A program made the translations under genes and the position numbers. This document shows positions 16,054 to 24,959 of a stretch of 64,000 bases of DNA, piece by piece. The notes beneath the pieces are model-generated. The model was not told the DNA's origin and searched no databases. It worked only from the letters and a program-made list of their open reading frames with translations. Origin of the DNA: JAJPXI01 sp051867655 (GTDB lineage: Bacteria; Bacillota; Clostridia; Oscillospirales; Oscillospiraceae); assembly GCA_051867655.1 (NCBI GenBank), contig JBJDYV010000020.1:1-64000 (forward strand), read 5' to 3'. How positions within the stretch are numbered: the first letter of the stretch is position 1; each line of letters begins with the position of its first letter.

Positions 16054-16119
16054 AGGAAGCACCTCATATGACCGATCACCGGTCTGGTATCGTGCCGAAT
16101 GCACCGGATGTACAATTTC

Positions 16120-16148
16120 ATCATAGCAGATTCGGCCGGAATCGTCAA
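16120..16148 (-). promoter_or_regulatory. Promoter of the LysR gene at 15142-16053
   Basis: Minus-strand TTGACG (16143-16148), 17-bp spacer, TATGAT (16120-16125). Confidence 0.65.
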
Positions 16149-16191
16149 AAGGTTTATACGGGTTCATTATAGCACACTGCATGGATATGAA

Positions 16192-16220
16192 TTGATTGCC
16201 GCCTGCGCCCGTGGTAAAAT
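16192..16220 (+). promoter_or_regulatory. Promoter of the alpha/beta hydrolase gene
   Basis: TTGATT (16192-16197), 17 bp, TAAAAT (16215-16220), 48 nt before the ATG. The same -10 sequence and spacing recur at 20113-20141 ahead of the ABC importer. Confidence 0.6.
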
Positions 16221-16267
16221 GTGATAAAAAATCAGCAAAGAAAAGATTTTGATTGGAGGGGCTTCCT

Positions 16268-17530
16268 ATGAATCAGGAACTTTACAGCGCGGCGTTTGTG
16301 CGTCCGAGTCCCCGTATGCCGGGCGTGCTCTATGAGCCCTTGACGAAGGGGGATAAGAGCCATATCGGAGTCCTTGTCATGCATTCGGACAATGACTATC
16401 TGGATCAGTCCACCGGCCCGGAGCTGGCGAAACGCGGATATACCGTCCTCTGCACCAATACCGCGGACCCTTCCCAGAGCCTTTCCATGAAGGTGTGCGA
16501 CGCCAAGCAGGGCTTTGAGCTGCTGAAAAAGCGGGACGGCATTGAAAAGGTCGTCCTCATGGGACACAGCGGCGGCGCGACCCTGATGTCGGCCTATCAG
16601 AACCTGGCTGAAAACGGCGTCAAAACCTTCCAGGGCCCCGAAAAGCTGATCAAGTGCCCGGATTTCCTGGACGGGCTCACCCCGGCCGACGGGCTGATGT
16701 GCCTGGACTCCAACTGGGGCAACGGCGCCATGCGGCTGTTCGGTGTGGATCCCGCCGTGGTGGATGACGGAAACGGCCTGCGCATCGACGAATCCCTGAA
16801 TATGTTCAATCCCGCCAACGGCTACAGCCCGGAGGGCTGCACCTACTCCGAGGAGTTCCTGAAACGGTTCTTCCAGGCCCAGAGCGACCGGAACAACCGC
16901 CACATCGCCTACGCGCTGGAGCGGCTGGCTGCCATCGAGGCGGGCAAGGGCATGTACGCCGACGATGAGCCGATGATCATCGCCGGGTCGTCCCATATCG
17001 GTCCCAACAACAAGCTCTTCCCGCAGGACCCCCGTCTCCTGAGCCGGACCAAGGAAGCCCGCACTCTGCTCCACAAGGACGGCGTGGTCACCACCGAGAT
17101 CGTCCATACCGTCCGCAAGCCGAAGCATCTGCGCTCCTGGACCGGGTCCCTGGCCATAGGAGCCATGCACACCACGGTCAAGAAGTTTCTGGACGCCCAC
17201 GCAGTCCGCACGCTGGACGGATACGGCTATGACGCGTGCGAGGTCCACGGGATCGACTGGAAGTCCAGCTATAACTGCACCCCGGGCAACGTCATGGGCG
17301 TTACAGTTCCGATGCTGGTCGCGGCCATGACCGCGGGCTACGAGTTCTCGGCGGCCGAGACCATCTACAACAACGCCGCCAGCGCCGACAAGACCATCGC
17401 GTTTGTGGAAGGCGCAAACCACGATTTCTTCCCCGAGAAGGAATGTGAGCGCTTTGAAGGCGAGTTCGGCGACACGGTCAAGACCCTGTTCGACTACGTG
17501 GATCAGTGGCTCAGCGCGAGATTTTTATAA
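16268..17530 (+). CDS. Alpha/beta hydrolase family protein
   Basis: 420 residues with no signal peptide. The nucleophile elbow VVLMGHSGGATLMSAY places Ser101; a late GANHDFFPEKE near residue 380 supplies the probable catalytic His. The oxyanion strand is HIGVLVMHSDNDYLD. The insert between about 115 and 310 is long and contains many Asn, Gly and aromatic residues, so the lid is large. The start has GGAGGGG upstream. It stands alone between a divergent LysR and a palindromic terminator. The substrate is unknown; esters or lactones of imported compounds are plausible given the three other hydrolases within 11 kb. Confidence 0.75.
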   Translation: MNQELYSAAFVRPSPRMPGVLYEPLTKGDKSHIGVLVMHSDNDYLDQSTGPELAKRGYTVLCTNTADPSQSLSMKVCDAKQGFELLKKRDGIEKVVLMGHSGGATLMSAYQNLAENGVKTFQGPEKLIKCPDFLDGLTPADGLMCLDSNWGNGAMRLFGVDPAVVDDGNGLRIDESLNMFNPANGYSPEGCTYSEEFLKRFFQAQSDRNNRHIAYALERLAAIEAGKGMYADDEPMIIAGSSHIGPNNKLFPQDPRLLSRTKEARTLLHKDGVVTTEIVHTVRKPKHLRSWTGSLAIGAMHTTVKKFLDAHAVRTLDGYGYDACEVHGIDWKSSYNCTPGNVMGVTVPMLVAAMTAGYEFSAAETIYNNAASADKTIAFVEGANHDFFPEKECERFEGEFGDTVKTLFDYVDQWLSARFL

Positions 17531-17536
17531 TTCGTC

Positions 17537-17580
17537 AATAAAAAACCGGTGTATACCGCGGTATACACCGGTTTTTTATT
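17537..17580. terminator. 44-bp perfect palindromic terminator
   Basis: 17537-17580 is a perfect palindrome centred at ACCGCGGT, with A-rich and T-rich ends (AATAAAAAACC / GGTTTTTTATT). It serves both convergent hydrolase genes and touches the stop codon of the minus-strand gene. Confidence 0.9.
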
Positions 17581-19898
17581 TAGTCGCCCAGTCCGAGGAG
17601 CCGGTCGCTGTTGGCGCAGCCGCAGCCCCAGACCTTGCCGTTTTCGTCCAGCATCAGGCTGAAGTTGTACCCGGCCTTGATATCGACGATCTTCGGCAGT
17701 CCGGGGATCACCTCGGGAATGCCCCGGTCCTTCATGTCGCCGTGGCCGAGGACGCCCTCGCCCATGACGTGGTTGTAGCCCCAGGACCAGACCCGGCCGT
17801 CCTTGTCCAGGGCCAGGGTGTGGTTCATGCCGCAGGAGATCGCCGTGATGTCCTTCAGCGTTTCTACCTTGGTCGGAATAATGCGGTACACATCGTCGCC
17901 CATGCCCAGGTCGCCGTGGCGGTTCCAGCCCCAGCCGTACACCTCACCGTCATATGTCAGGGCGAAGGCAAAGCAGCGGGCGACGCCCATCTGCCTGACG
18001 TTCTCCAGCGGCTCGCCCTGCTCGTTCCGGATGACCAGGCTGGGCTTTTTGGGCGCCGGGCCGTGGCCCTCCCTGCCGTCGCCGCGCTGGCCGTACTCGC
18101 CGTTGCCGCCGGCCCAGAAGGTGCCGTCGTCCTTTCCGATAAAGTACGTGCGCATACCGGACTGGAGGGAGATCGCGCCGGTAAATTCATGGATGCCGTC
18201 GCCGCTGAGGATGGGCTTGGCAAGGGCGGATTTCATGTAGGTGTTGTCGCACAGCTGGCCCGTGCTGTTGTCACCGCAGGCCCAGACGCTGCCGTCCGCG
18301 CGCAGGGCCAGAAGCACGTTGGTGCCCGTGGCGATGTCCACCACATCGGTCAGGCCCTTGACCCGCTGCAGGCCGACCGCGCTGACCGTCTCACCGATGC
18401 CCAGCTGGCCCTTGGCGTTGTCGCCGCAGGTCAGAACGGTCCCATCCTCCAGCAGGAGGGCCGAGAAGTTGTTTCCGGCGCTGACCTTTTTGATCTTGCC
18501 GGACAAATAGACCGGAACCGGCTTGCCCCGGGTCACAAGCAGCTTTTCCCTGGAGACGCCCAACTGGCCGTTGACATTGCTGCCCCAGCCGTATACCCCC
18601 TCGTCCGTCAGGACCAGCGTGTGGCGGTTGCCGGCACTGATCTGTTTGCAGGTAAGGTCCACCGGCAGCATGACGGGAGAGAGGACATGTTTGATGTTCG
18701 TCTCCGCCTCGGAGTCGTCGTAGTTCTCATTGACCTGGCTGACCAGCCAGTCCCGGACCACCTGGTTGGGATAGACCTGCTTCCAGCCGTAGTGGGCCCA
18801 CTCCTCGCCCAGCGTTCCCTCGGCAAACTGAGTGTGGCGGATGTGCGCGTCCTTTTTCAGGGATTCAGCCGCGAACGCCTCCAGCTCTTCTTTGGGGAGA
18901 CTTCCGTCCACGAACTCGCGCACGACCTTGGCGCCCTCCAGCTCAAAGCTGTTCATGATCTCGGCAATGCCCTCGGCGGATTTGTCGTCGTTCTCCGCGT
19001 TCCACGCCCAGATGGGCTTGTCCTTCAGAACGCCCACGCGCTCATAGTCGCCCTGGCCGACGGTGCACAGCATGGCCGCGAACATGTGGGGATACCGATA
19101 GTTGATCAGCCAGCAGCACATGGCGCCCATGGACATTCCGGAGGCGTACATCCGCGTTGTGTCGATGGGACAGGTCTGAACGTAGGTCTTGACGAGCCGG
19201 TAGACCACCGGGAGGAACTTGCCCGCCTCATAGGTGTCGGGGTCGATCCAGTTGTGCTCCGGGAAGGGGTACTGGGGCGCCAGCACGAAGCACTTGAACC
19301 GCTCCTGCTGCTGCTTTTCCGCCCACATGGGCGCGCCCTGGGTGCGCAGGATATGCATGTAGTTGTCGTCGCCCATCTCCGCGCCGCCGTGGAAAAACAG
19401 GATCAGGCCCGCCTGCTCGCCCTCCTTCAATTCCGGGGCGTACATCCGGTAGGGCATGTCAATGCCGGTCTCCCTGTCATGGAAGGTCAGCACTTCGAAA
19501 TCGTCCGCGATGTCGTTAATGACCTGGGTGGAGCGGATGCTCTCACTCCACGCGGGAATGTCCGCGCCGCTGCACGTCTTGATGCCGGCGACTTGCCGGA
19601 CCACCACGTGTACGTCGGTCAGCCGGGCCCGGTTTGTCCCCGGGACCGGCTCCAGGGTATCGGCCGCCGCTTCATCGGGATCGAGCTCGATGATGACGTA
19701 ATTTCCGCCTCCCCGGTGCCCGCGGTTGGGCTTCAGCCCCGCATAGACGTCCGTCACGGTCCTGTTTTCCACCACGAAGCTGTCCTTTGTCACACTTTTC
19801 GGGTCAAGCGCCTCGGAAAAACGGACGATCGCCGCGGTGCAGCGCTGGCCGTCCGGCATCACCTGCGTAAATGCAATGACGTTCTGAACAATGGCCAT
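17580..19898 (-). CDS. Esterase fused to a seven-bladed RCC1-type propeller
   Basis: 772 residues without a signal peptide or membrane segment. Residues 1-100 form an Ig-like strand-rich domain. About 130-400 is an alpha/beta hydrolase of the PHB-depolymerase/feruloyl-esterase type: oxyanion region LILFFHGGAEMGDDNY and nucleophile YASGMSMGAMCCW (Ser256). From 416 to the end seven RCC1-like blades follow, with the repeated pattern SAGNRHTLVLTDEGVYGWG..NGQLG; the seventh ends at the C terminus, so the propeller looks complete. RCC1 propellers are usually protein-binding. The fusion to an esterase is unusual. The AGGAGG site is 12 nt from the ATG, longer than normal. It is divergent from the ABC importer operon. 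Confidence 0.8.
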   Translation of the reverse strand: MAIVQNVIAFTQVMPDGQRCTAAIVRFSEALDPKSVTKDSFVVENRTVTDVYAGLKPNRGHRGGGNYVIIELDPDEAAADTLEPVPGTNRARLTDVHVVVRQVAGIKTCSGADIPAWSESIRSTQVINDIADDFEVLTFHDRETGIDMPYRMYAPELKEGEQAGLILFFHGGAEMGDDNYMHILRTQGAPMWAEKQQQERFKCFVLAPQYPFPEHNWIDPDTYEAGKFLPVVYRLVKTYVQTCPIDTTRMYASGMSMGAMCCWLINYRYPHMFAAMLCTVGQGDYERVGVLKDKPIWAWNAENDDKSAEGIAEIMNSFELEGAKVVREFVDGSLPKEELEAFAAESLKKDAHIRHTQFAEGTLGEEWAHYGWKQVYPNQVVRDWLVSQVNENYDDSEAETNIKHVLSPVMLPVDLTCKQISAGNRHTLVLTDEGVYGWGSNVNGQLGVSREKLLVTRGKPVPVYLSGKIKKVSAGNNFSALLLEDGTVLTCGDNAKGQLGIGETVSAVGLQRVKGLTDVVDIATGTNVLLALRADGSVWACGDNSTGQLCDNTYMKSALAKPILSGDGIHEFTGAISLQSGMRTYFIGKDDGTFWAGGNGEYGQRGDGREGHGPAPKKPSLVIRNEQGEPLENVRQMGVARCFAFALTYDGEVYGWGWNRHGDLGMGDDVYRIIPTKVETLKDITAISCGMNHTLALDKDGRVWSWGYNHVMGEGVLGHGDMKDRGIPEVIPGLPKIVDIKAGYNFSLMLDENGKVWGCGCANSDRLLGLGD

Positions 19899-20259
19899 CT
19901 TGCCTGGATACCTCCTTTATTTGATTGAATTTTCTGGCTTGTCTGCATGGATGTGGGGGATCGCCGAAAGGCCGCAAGGCCTTGTTTTCTTCTTTATTAT
20001 ACTCATCCTGTCATTCCGGAATCAATTCATTCTCCCGGACCACTTATTTGTTTTTCATATAAATATGGGAAAATAATGCATAAAACAGGGGCCGATTTTA
20101 CGCCCTAATTTATTGAAAAGTGAATAAAAGCAGAGTAAAATGATGCTGCGTTCGATTTGACCGTCAAGGGCGAATCCCATCTGCATACTACGGCTGCCGC
20201 TTTGGGAAGGTGAGGCGGCACCGTATTATGAAAAATTATCAGGAAAAGGAGTAACAAAA
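19899..20259. promoter_or_regulatory. 361-bp divergent intergenic region with the importer promoter and leader hairpin
   Basis: A good + strand promoter is TTGAAA (20113-20118), 17 bp, TAAAAT (20136-20141). In the leader, TACGG-CT-GCCGC (20189-20200) pairs with GCGGC-A-CCGTA (20215-20225), a hairpin just ahead of the ribosome binding site AAAGGAG. No coding sequence is seen. The AT-rich stretch at 20030-20075 may hold further regulatory sites. Confidence 0.6.
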
Positions 20260-21870
20260 ATGAAAAAGACTATCGCTTTGCTTTTGGCTCTTGTCATGAT
20301 GTTCGGTCTGGTTGCCTGCAGCAGCTCCGCTGACAGCAACTCCAAGACCTCTGACAACGCCAACGTCTCCGACAATGCCAACACTCCCAACACCCCTGAC
20401 AACTCCGGCGCTTCCCGCGACGCGGACGGCAACGGCCGTATCGACAAGGTCTACTCCGCGCTGCCCGCGGACCCTGTGAACCTGCTGCCCTGGGACTCCA
20501 AGGGCAACCAGCGCAAGATCTTCTACGCCGCCATCTACGACACCCTGTTTGACTTCATCAACGGCGAGTACGTTCCCAATGTGGCCACCGGCTACACTGT
20601 GGTCGACGACCTGCACTGGGAAGTCAAGATCCACGACAACGTCAAGGACTGGGAGGGCAACCCCCTGAATGCCCACGACGTCGTGTTCTGCTATGAGAAT
20701 TATGTCAACTCCGGCTTCGCCGTGAAGTTCGACAACTTCGCCAGCGTCGAGGCGACCGATGACTACACCCTGCTGTTCACCTGGAACAAGCCCAACACCG
20801 CCGTCGCCGGTCTGGACCACGTCCTGTGCAACGTCCAGCTGTACACCGAAGCGGCCTGGGATCAGGACAAGTTCGCCACCTCCCCCGTCGCCACCGGCCC
20901 GTACAAGCTGGTCGAGTACGTCAGCGGTTCCAAGGTGGTCGTGGAAGTCAACGAGGACTACTGGAATGACAATCCCACCGAAATGCGCCTGCAGAACGCA
21001 GATGTGATCGAGTATCCTATCATTCTCGAGGGCGCGCAGAACGTGATCAGCCTGCAGACCGGCAAGCTGGATATCAGTTCCAACATCCCCGCCGAGAACT
21101 TTGAGGAGTTCGCCGCTGATTCCAACTATTACACCGCCTCCGTTCCCACCAACGAGATCTATGTCATGCTGGTCAACTGCGAGACCATCCCCGATGCCAA
21201 CATGCGCAAGGCTCTGTTCTACGCCATCGACAGCGAGGCCCTGTCCACCATCATCAACGGCTCCTCCCCCACCAAGGCGTACGGCTCCCCCGCCTCCCCC
21301 GACTATGTCGATGCCTGGGAAGACATGGAGACCTACTACAACACCTATGACGTGGAGAAGGCTAAGGCCCTGCTGGCGGACAGTTCCTACAGCGGCCAGA
21401 CCCTGCACATGACCTGCCTGAACGAGGAAGCTTACAAGAACATGGCCACCATGGTTCAGGTCTTCTGGGAGCAGATCGGTGTCAAGTCAGATATCGAGAC
21501 CATCGACAGCGCCATCCAGAGCGCCTACAGCACCGATTCCTCCAAGTGGGACATCAACATCACCAACGCCGGCGGCTCCTTCATCGTCAACTCCATGAAC
21601 CGCCTGTACAATACCACCGACTTCGGCGGCACCTATTCCAACGGCTTCGTCGTGGACGAGAAGCTGTGGGAGCTGTTCGGCAAGGCCAACAACGCCGAGA
21701 CCTGGGGCGATGAGACTCTGACCGAGATGTATCAGTACATCACCGATATGGGCTATCACTACGTGCTGATGTACATGAACTCCTCCGCGGTGGCCTCCAA
21801 CGCCGTGTCCGGTTTCTATTACTGGGACAGCGTCATCCTGCCGCACTGCTGCACGTACAACCTGGGCTGA
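20260..21870 (+). CDS. ABC transporter substrate-binding lipoprotein, OppA/DppA family (SBP family 5)
   Basis: 536 residues. A lipoprotein signal with lipobox LVAC ends at Cys20, followed by a Ser/Asn/Asp-rich linker (21-55). The mature protein has the family 5 layout: YSALPADPVNLLPWDSKGN, TGYTVVDDLHWEVKIHDNVKD, FCYENY, and late MRKALFYAIDSEALSTIING. It is anchored outside the membrane and hands oligopeptides, nickel chelates or other solutes to the permeases encoded next. Local codon use is very C-rich, as expected for high expression. A hairpin and a repeat element separate it from the permease genes. Confidence 0.9.
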   Translation: MKKTIALLLALVMMFGLVACSSSADSNSKTSDNANVSDNANTPNTPDNSGASRDADGNGRIDKVYSALPADPVNLLPWDSKGNQRKIFYAAIYDTLFDFINGEYVPNVATGYTVVDDLHWEVKIHDNVKDWEGNPLNAHDVVFCYENYVNSGFAVKFDNFASVEATDDYTLLFTWNKPNTAVAGLDHVLCNVQLYTEAAWDQDKFATSPVATGPYKLVEYVSGSKVVVEVNEDYWNDNPTEMRLQNADVIEYPIILEGAQNVISLQTGKLDISSNIPAENFEEFAADSNYYTASVPTNEIYVMLVNCETIPDANMRKALFYAIDSEALSTIINGSSPTKAYGSPASPDYVDAWEDMETYYNTYDVEKAKALLADSSYSGQTLHMTCLNEEAYKNMATMVQVFWEQIGVKSDIETIDSAIQSAYSTDSSKWDINITNAGGSFIVNSMNRLYNTTDFGGTYSNGFVVDEKLWELFGKANNAETWGDETLTEMYQYITDMGYHYVLMYMNSSAVASNAVSGFYYWDSVILPHCCTYNLG

Positions 21871-21917
21871 TTTCCGATATGCTTAAGGCATCCTCGGATG
21901 CAGTCATGTAAAGGCCT

Positions 21918-21948
21918 GCCCCCTCCGGCACGTTTTGTCGGAGGGGGC
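21918..21948 (+). terminator. GC-rich stem-loop after the binding-protein gene
   Basis: GCCCCCTCCG (21918-21927) pairs with CGGAGGGGGC (21939-21948). There is no T tract, so it is more likely a stabilising or attenuating stem-loop that raises binding-protein mRNA over the permease part. Confidence 0.6.
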
Positions 21949-22032
21949 TTGGCAAATATCTGTACCGTGTCCGCTTTGGGAAGACACCTGCTCCGGCGCG
22001 TGTACGCCCAAAACGGATACGGCGAGCAAATT

Positions 22033-22105
22033 CGCACGGCACGTGCGCCACGAGCGCGCGAAGCACGCGGGATTTCAAATAAAGCATTTTATTTGAAATC
22101 AGTAT
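22033..22105 (+). repeat. REP-like extragenic repeat, copy 1
   Basis: 73 bp matching 47571-47643 in the opposite orientation with about five differences. It holds an AT-rich hairpin with 13-bp arms (GATTTCAAATAAA / TTTATTTGAAATC, 22071-22100) next to a GC-rich, self-complementary part (22033-22070). It lies between the binding-protein and permease genes and is not coding. Confidence 0.8.
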
Positions 22106-22133
22106 CAGACCATGTACGTTGAGGAGTCTCGTT

Positions 22134-23075
22134 ATGGGAAAATTTATTGTAAAGCGCCTCCTGGCAACGGTTTTGATCGTGATCGTCACCGCGTTTCTGA
22201 TCTTCACCGTCCTGTATTTCACGCCCGCCGACCCCACCGACGCCCTTCTGGGCGCCAACGCCACCGTGGAGGACAAGGCCGCGCTGGCCGCCAAGCTGGG
22301 GATCGACCAGCCGTACCTGGTGCAGCTGGGCAACTTTATGTACAACACCTTCATCCGGTTTAACTTCGGAAACTCCTGGACCTACGGCACGCCCGTCTTC
22401 CAGGAGCTGGCCTCCCGGATGCCCTACACCCTGATCATCGGCGTGGCCGCCATGGTCATCAACCTGGTCATCGGCCTTGCCATGGGCATCTTTGCCGGAG
22501 TCCACGCCGGACGCTGGCAGGACTCCGTGGTCATGGCGATCGCCATGGTTTTCATCTCAGCACCCAATTTCTGGGTTGCCCTGCTGATGATCATCCTCTT
22601 CTCGGCCAAGCTGCAGATCCTGCCCAATTACGGCATCGACACCTGGCAGTGCTACATCATGCCCATCATTGCCAGCGCCATTACCGGCATCGCGGTCAAC
22701 GCCCGCTTCGGCCGCAACAGCATCGTGGAGGTGCTGCGCGCCGACTACATCACCACCGCCCGGGCCAAGGGCCTGAAGGAGAGCGCGGTGATCTGGAAGC
22801 ACATGCTCCCCAACGCCCTGATGCCCACCATCACCAACATCGGCAGGATCCTGGCGGCTGTCATCGCGGGCTCTCCGGTCATTGAGACCATCTTCTCCAT
22901 CCCCGGCGTGGGCATGTACCTGCTGACGGCTATCAACACCCGGGATTACCCCGCCGTACGCGCCTGCGTACTCTTCTTCGCGGTGGTGATCTCCCTGATT
23001 ATGCTCTGCGTCGACCTGGCCTACGCCGCTGTTGACCCGCGGATCAAGGCCAAGTTTGCAAGTGGAAGGAGCTGA
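22134..23075 (+). CDS. Opp/Dpp-type ABC transporter permease, DppB-like
   Basis: 313 residues and six membrane segments. It opens with the DppB-type KFIVKRLLATVLIVIVTAFL helix and TPADPT; the EAA loop reads ADYITTARAKGLKESAVIWKHMLPNAL near 206-232, and it ends with VDLAYAAVDPRIK, typical of the family. The start is the ATG with GAGGAG 7 nt upstream. It pairs with the next gene to form the membrane channel. Confidence 0.9.
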   Translation: MGKFIVKRLLATVLIVIVTAFLIFTVLYFTPADPTDALLGANATVEDKAALAAKLGIDQPYLVQLGNFMYNTFIRFNFGNSWTYGTPVFQELASRMPYTLIIGVAAMVINLVIGLAMGIFAGVHAGRWQDSVVMAIAMVFISAPNFWVALLMIILFSAKLQILPNYGIDTWQCYIMPIIASAITGIAVNARFGRNSIVEVLRADYITTARAKGLKESAVIWKHMLPNALMPTITNIGRILAAVIAGSPVIETIFSIPGVGMYLLTAINTRDYPAVRACVLFFAVVISLIMLCVDLAYAAVDPRIKAKFASGRS

Positions 23076-23077
23076 GA

Positions 23078-23977
23078 ATGATGAGGACAAAGACGAATGC
23101 GGCTTCCGCTCCGGCGAACAGCCTCAAGGCGCACCGTTCTTCCATGCTTCTGGATATCCTGAAGGGCACGGTCCGCTCCCCTGCCGCGAAGCTGGGCGCG
23201 ATCCTTCTGGCCATCATGATCCTGTCGGCTGTTCTGGCTCCCATCATTGCCCCTTACGGCCCCAACGACCTGGATCTGACCGCCATGAAGCAGGCTCCCT
23301 CCGCCGCCCACTGGATGGGCACCGACGCCATGGGCCGTGACCTGTTCTCCCGCCTGCTTTACGGCGGACGCTACTCCCTGGCGCTGGGCTTCGCCGCCTC
23401 CATTTTCTCCACTGTGGTGGCCATCATCCTGGGCTGCCTGGCCGGCTACTTCGGCGGCTGGATCGAGACCGTCATCATGCGGGCCATGGACGTGCTCTCC
23501 GCGCTGCCCTCCATTCTGCTGTGCATCATCGTGTCCGTGGCGCTGGGCGACGGCTTCTTCAACACGGTGCTGGCGCTGTCCATCAGCCAGGTCCCGGCCA
23601 GCGCGCGCATGATGCGCGCCCAGATCCTGTCCGAGCGGGGCGCCGAGTATCTGGAGGCCTGCGAGACCATCAACTGCTCCAAGGCCAGCATCATGTTTAA
23701 GCACCTGCTGCCCAACACTATCTCGCCCATGATCGTCTGCCTGACCATGGGCATCGGCGACAACATCACCATGGCCGCCTCCCTGAGCTACATCGGCCTG
23801 GGCGTACAGCCGCCCACGCCCGAGTGGGGCGCGCTGCTGTCCGACGCCCGCAACTACATGATGAGCTATCCCTACATGATCATCTTCCCGGGCATTTTCA
23901 TCGCCGTGACGGTCCTGGCCGCCAACCTGGTGGGCGACGGCCTGCGGGATGCCCTCGACCCGAAGCTGAGAAAGTGA
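23078..23977 (+). CDS. Opp/Dpp-type ABC transporter permease, DppC-like
   Basis: 299 residues and six membrane segments. The N-terminal cytoplasmic helix is followed by ILAPIIAPYGPNDLDL-type sequence (APIIAPYGPNDLDLTAMKQ) and HWMGTDAMGRDLFSRLLYG, the DppC signature. The EAA loop is GAEYLEACETINCSKASIMFKH. The gene begins 2 nt after the DppB-like stop, so the two are coupled. Confidence 0.9.
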   Translation: MMRTKTNAASAPANSLKAHRSSMLLDILKGTVRSPAAKLGAILLAIMILSAVLAPIIAPYGPNDLDLTAMKQAPSAAHWMGTDAMGRDLFSRLLYGGRYSLALGFAASIFSTVVAIILGCLAGYFGGWIETVIMRAMDVLSALPSILLCIIVSVALGDGFFNTVLALSISQVPASARMMRAQILSERGAEYLEACETINCSKASIMFKHLLPNTISPMIVCLTMGIGDNITMAASLSYIGLGVQPPTPEWGALLSDARNYMMSYPYMIIFPGIFIAVTVLAANLVGDGLRDALDPKLRK

Positions 23978-23987
23978 GGTGTATGAA

Positions 23988-24959
23988 ATGAGTAACGAAA
24001 CATTCCTGTCCGTGAAGAATCTTACCGTGGAATACACCTCCGGAAAGAATGTGATCCACGCCGTCAACGACGTCTCCTTCGACATGAAGCAGGGCGAGAC
24101 CCTGGCTCTGGTGGGCGAGACCGGCGCCGGCAAGACCACCATCGCCAAATCCATCCTGCGCATCCTGCCCAATCCCCCCGCCAAGATCCGCGGCGGCGAG
24201 ATCTGGCTGGACGGTGAGGAGCTGCTGCAAAAGCCGGAGGCCGACATGCTCCATGTGCGCGGCAAAAAGATCGCCATGATCTTCCAGGACCCCATGACGG
24301 CTCTGAACCCGGTCATTTCCGTGGGCAAACAGGTGGAGGAGGGGCTGCTGCTCCACAACGATTACTCCGCTAATGTCGCCAGGGAAAAGGCCCGTGAGAT
24401 GTTTGACCTGGTGGGGATCTCCCACAAGCGCTATAACGACTATCCCTTCGAGTTCTCCGGCGGCATGAAGCAGCGTGTGGTCATCGCCATGGCCCTGGCC
24501 TGCAACCCCGAGCTCCTTCTGGCGGACGAGCCCACCACCGCGCTGGACGTGACCATTCAGGCCCAGATCCTGGAGCTGATGGCAAACCTGAAGAAGCAGT
24601 ACGGCACCTCCATGATCCTGATCACCCACGACCTGGGCGTGGTCGCCCAGAACTGCGACAACGTCGCCATTGTCTACGCCGGCCAGATCATCGAATACGG
24701 CTCCAAGTATGAGATCTTCGTCAACAGGAAGCACCCGTACACAAAGGGCCTGTTCGATTCCCTGCCCAGCATCGAGGACGACGTGGACCGCCTGAAGCCG
24801 ATCTACGGCTCCATGCCCGACCCGGCGAACCTGCCCGACGGCTGCGCCTTCCATCCCCGCTGCCCGTTCGCCACGGATGAGTGCCGTCACGGCAGCATTC
24901 CCCTGACGGAACTTTCGCCCGATCACAAATGCAGATGCTGCCGTATTGGGGAGGTGTGA
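23988..24959 (+). CDS. Opp/Dpp-type ABC transporter ATPase, DppD-like
   Basis: 323 residues. Walker A is GETGAGKTT, the signature EFSGGMKQRV, Walker B LLADEPTTALDV and the switch His lies in LITHDLGVV. The C terminus carries the Opp/Dpp extension with a Cys pattern, CAFHPRCPFATDEC, that coordinates an Fe-S cluster in some members. The start ATG follows GAGG by 8 nt. It forms the motor with the next gene. Confidence 0.92.
   Translation: MSNETFLSVKNLTVEYTSGKNVIHAVNDVSFDMKQGETLALVGETGAGKTTIAKSILRILPNPPAKIRGGEIWLDGEELLQKPEADMLHVRGKKIAMIFQDPMTALNPVISVGKQVEEGLLLHNDYSANVAREKAREMFDLVGISHKRYNDYPFEFSGGMKQRVVIAMALACNPELLLADEPTTALDVTIQAQILELMANLKKQYGTSMILITHDLGVVAQNCDNVAIVYAGQIIEYGSKYEIFVNRKHPYTKGLFDSLPSIEDDVDRLKPIYGSMPDPANLPDGCAFHPRCPFATDECRHGSIPLTELSPDHKCRCCRIGEV

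Noticed and set aside
17403..19928. 841-codon open frame on the + strand opposite the RCC1-esterase gene
   Set aside because: It mirrors codon bias of the minus-strand gene; it has no ribosome site or recognisable domain, while the minus frame has clear catalytic and RCC1 motifs.
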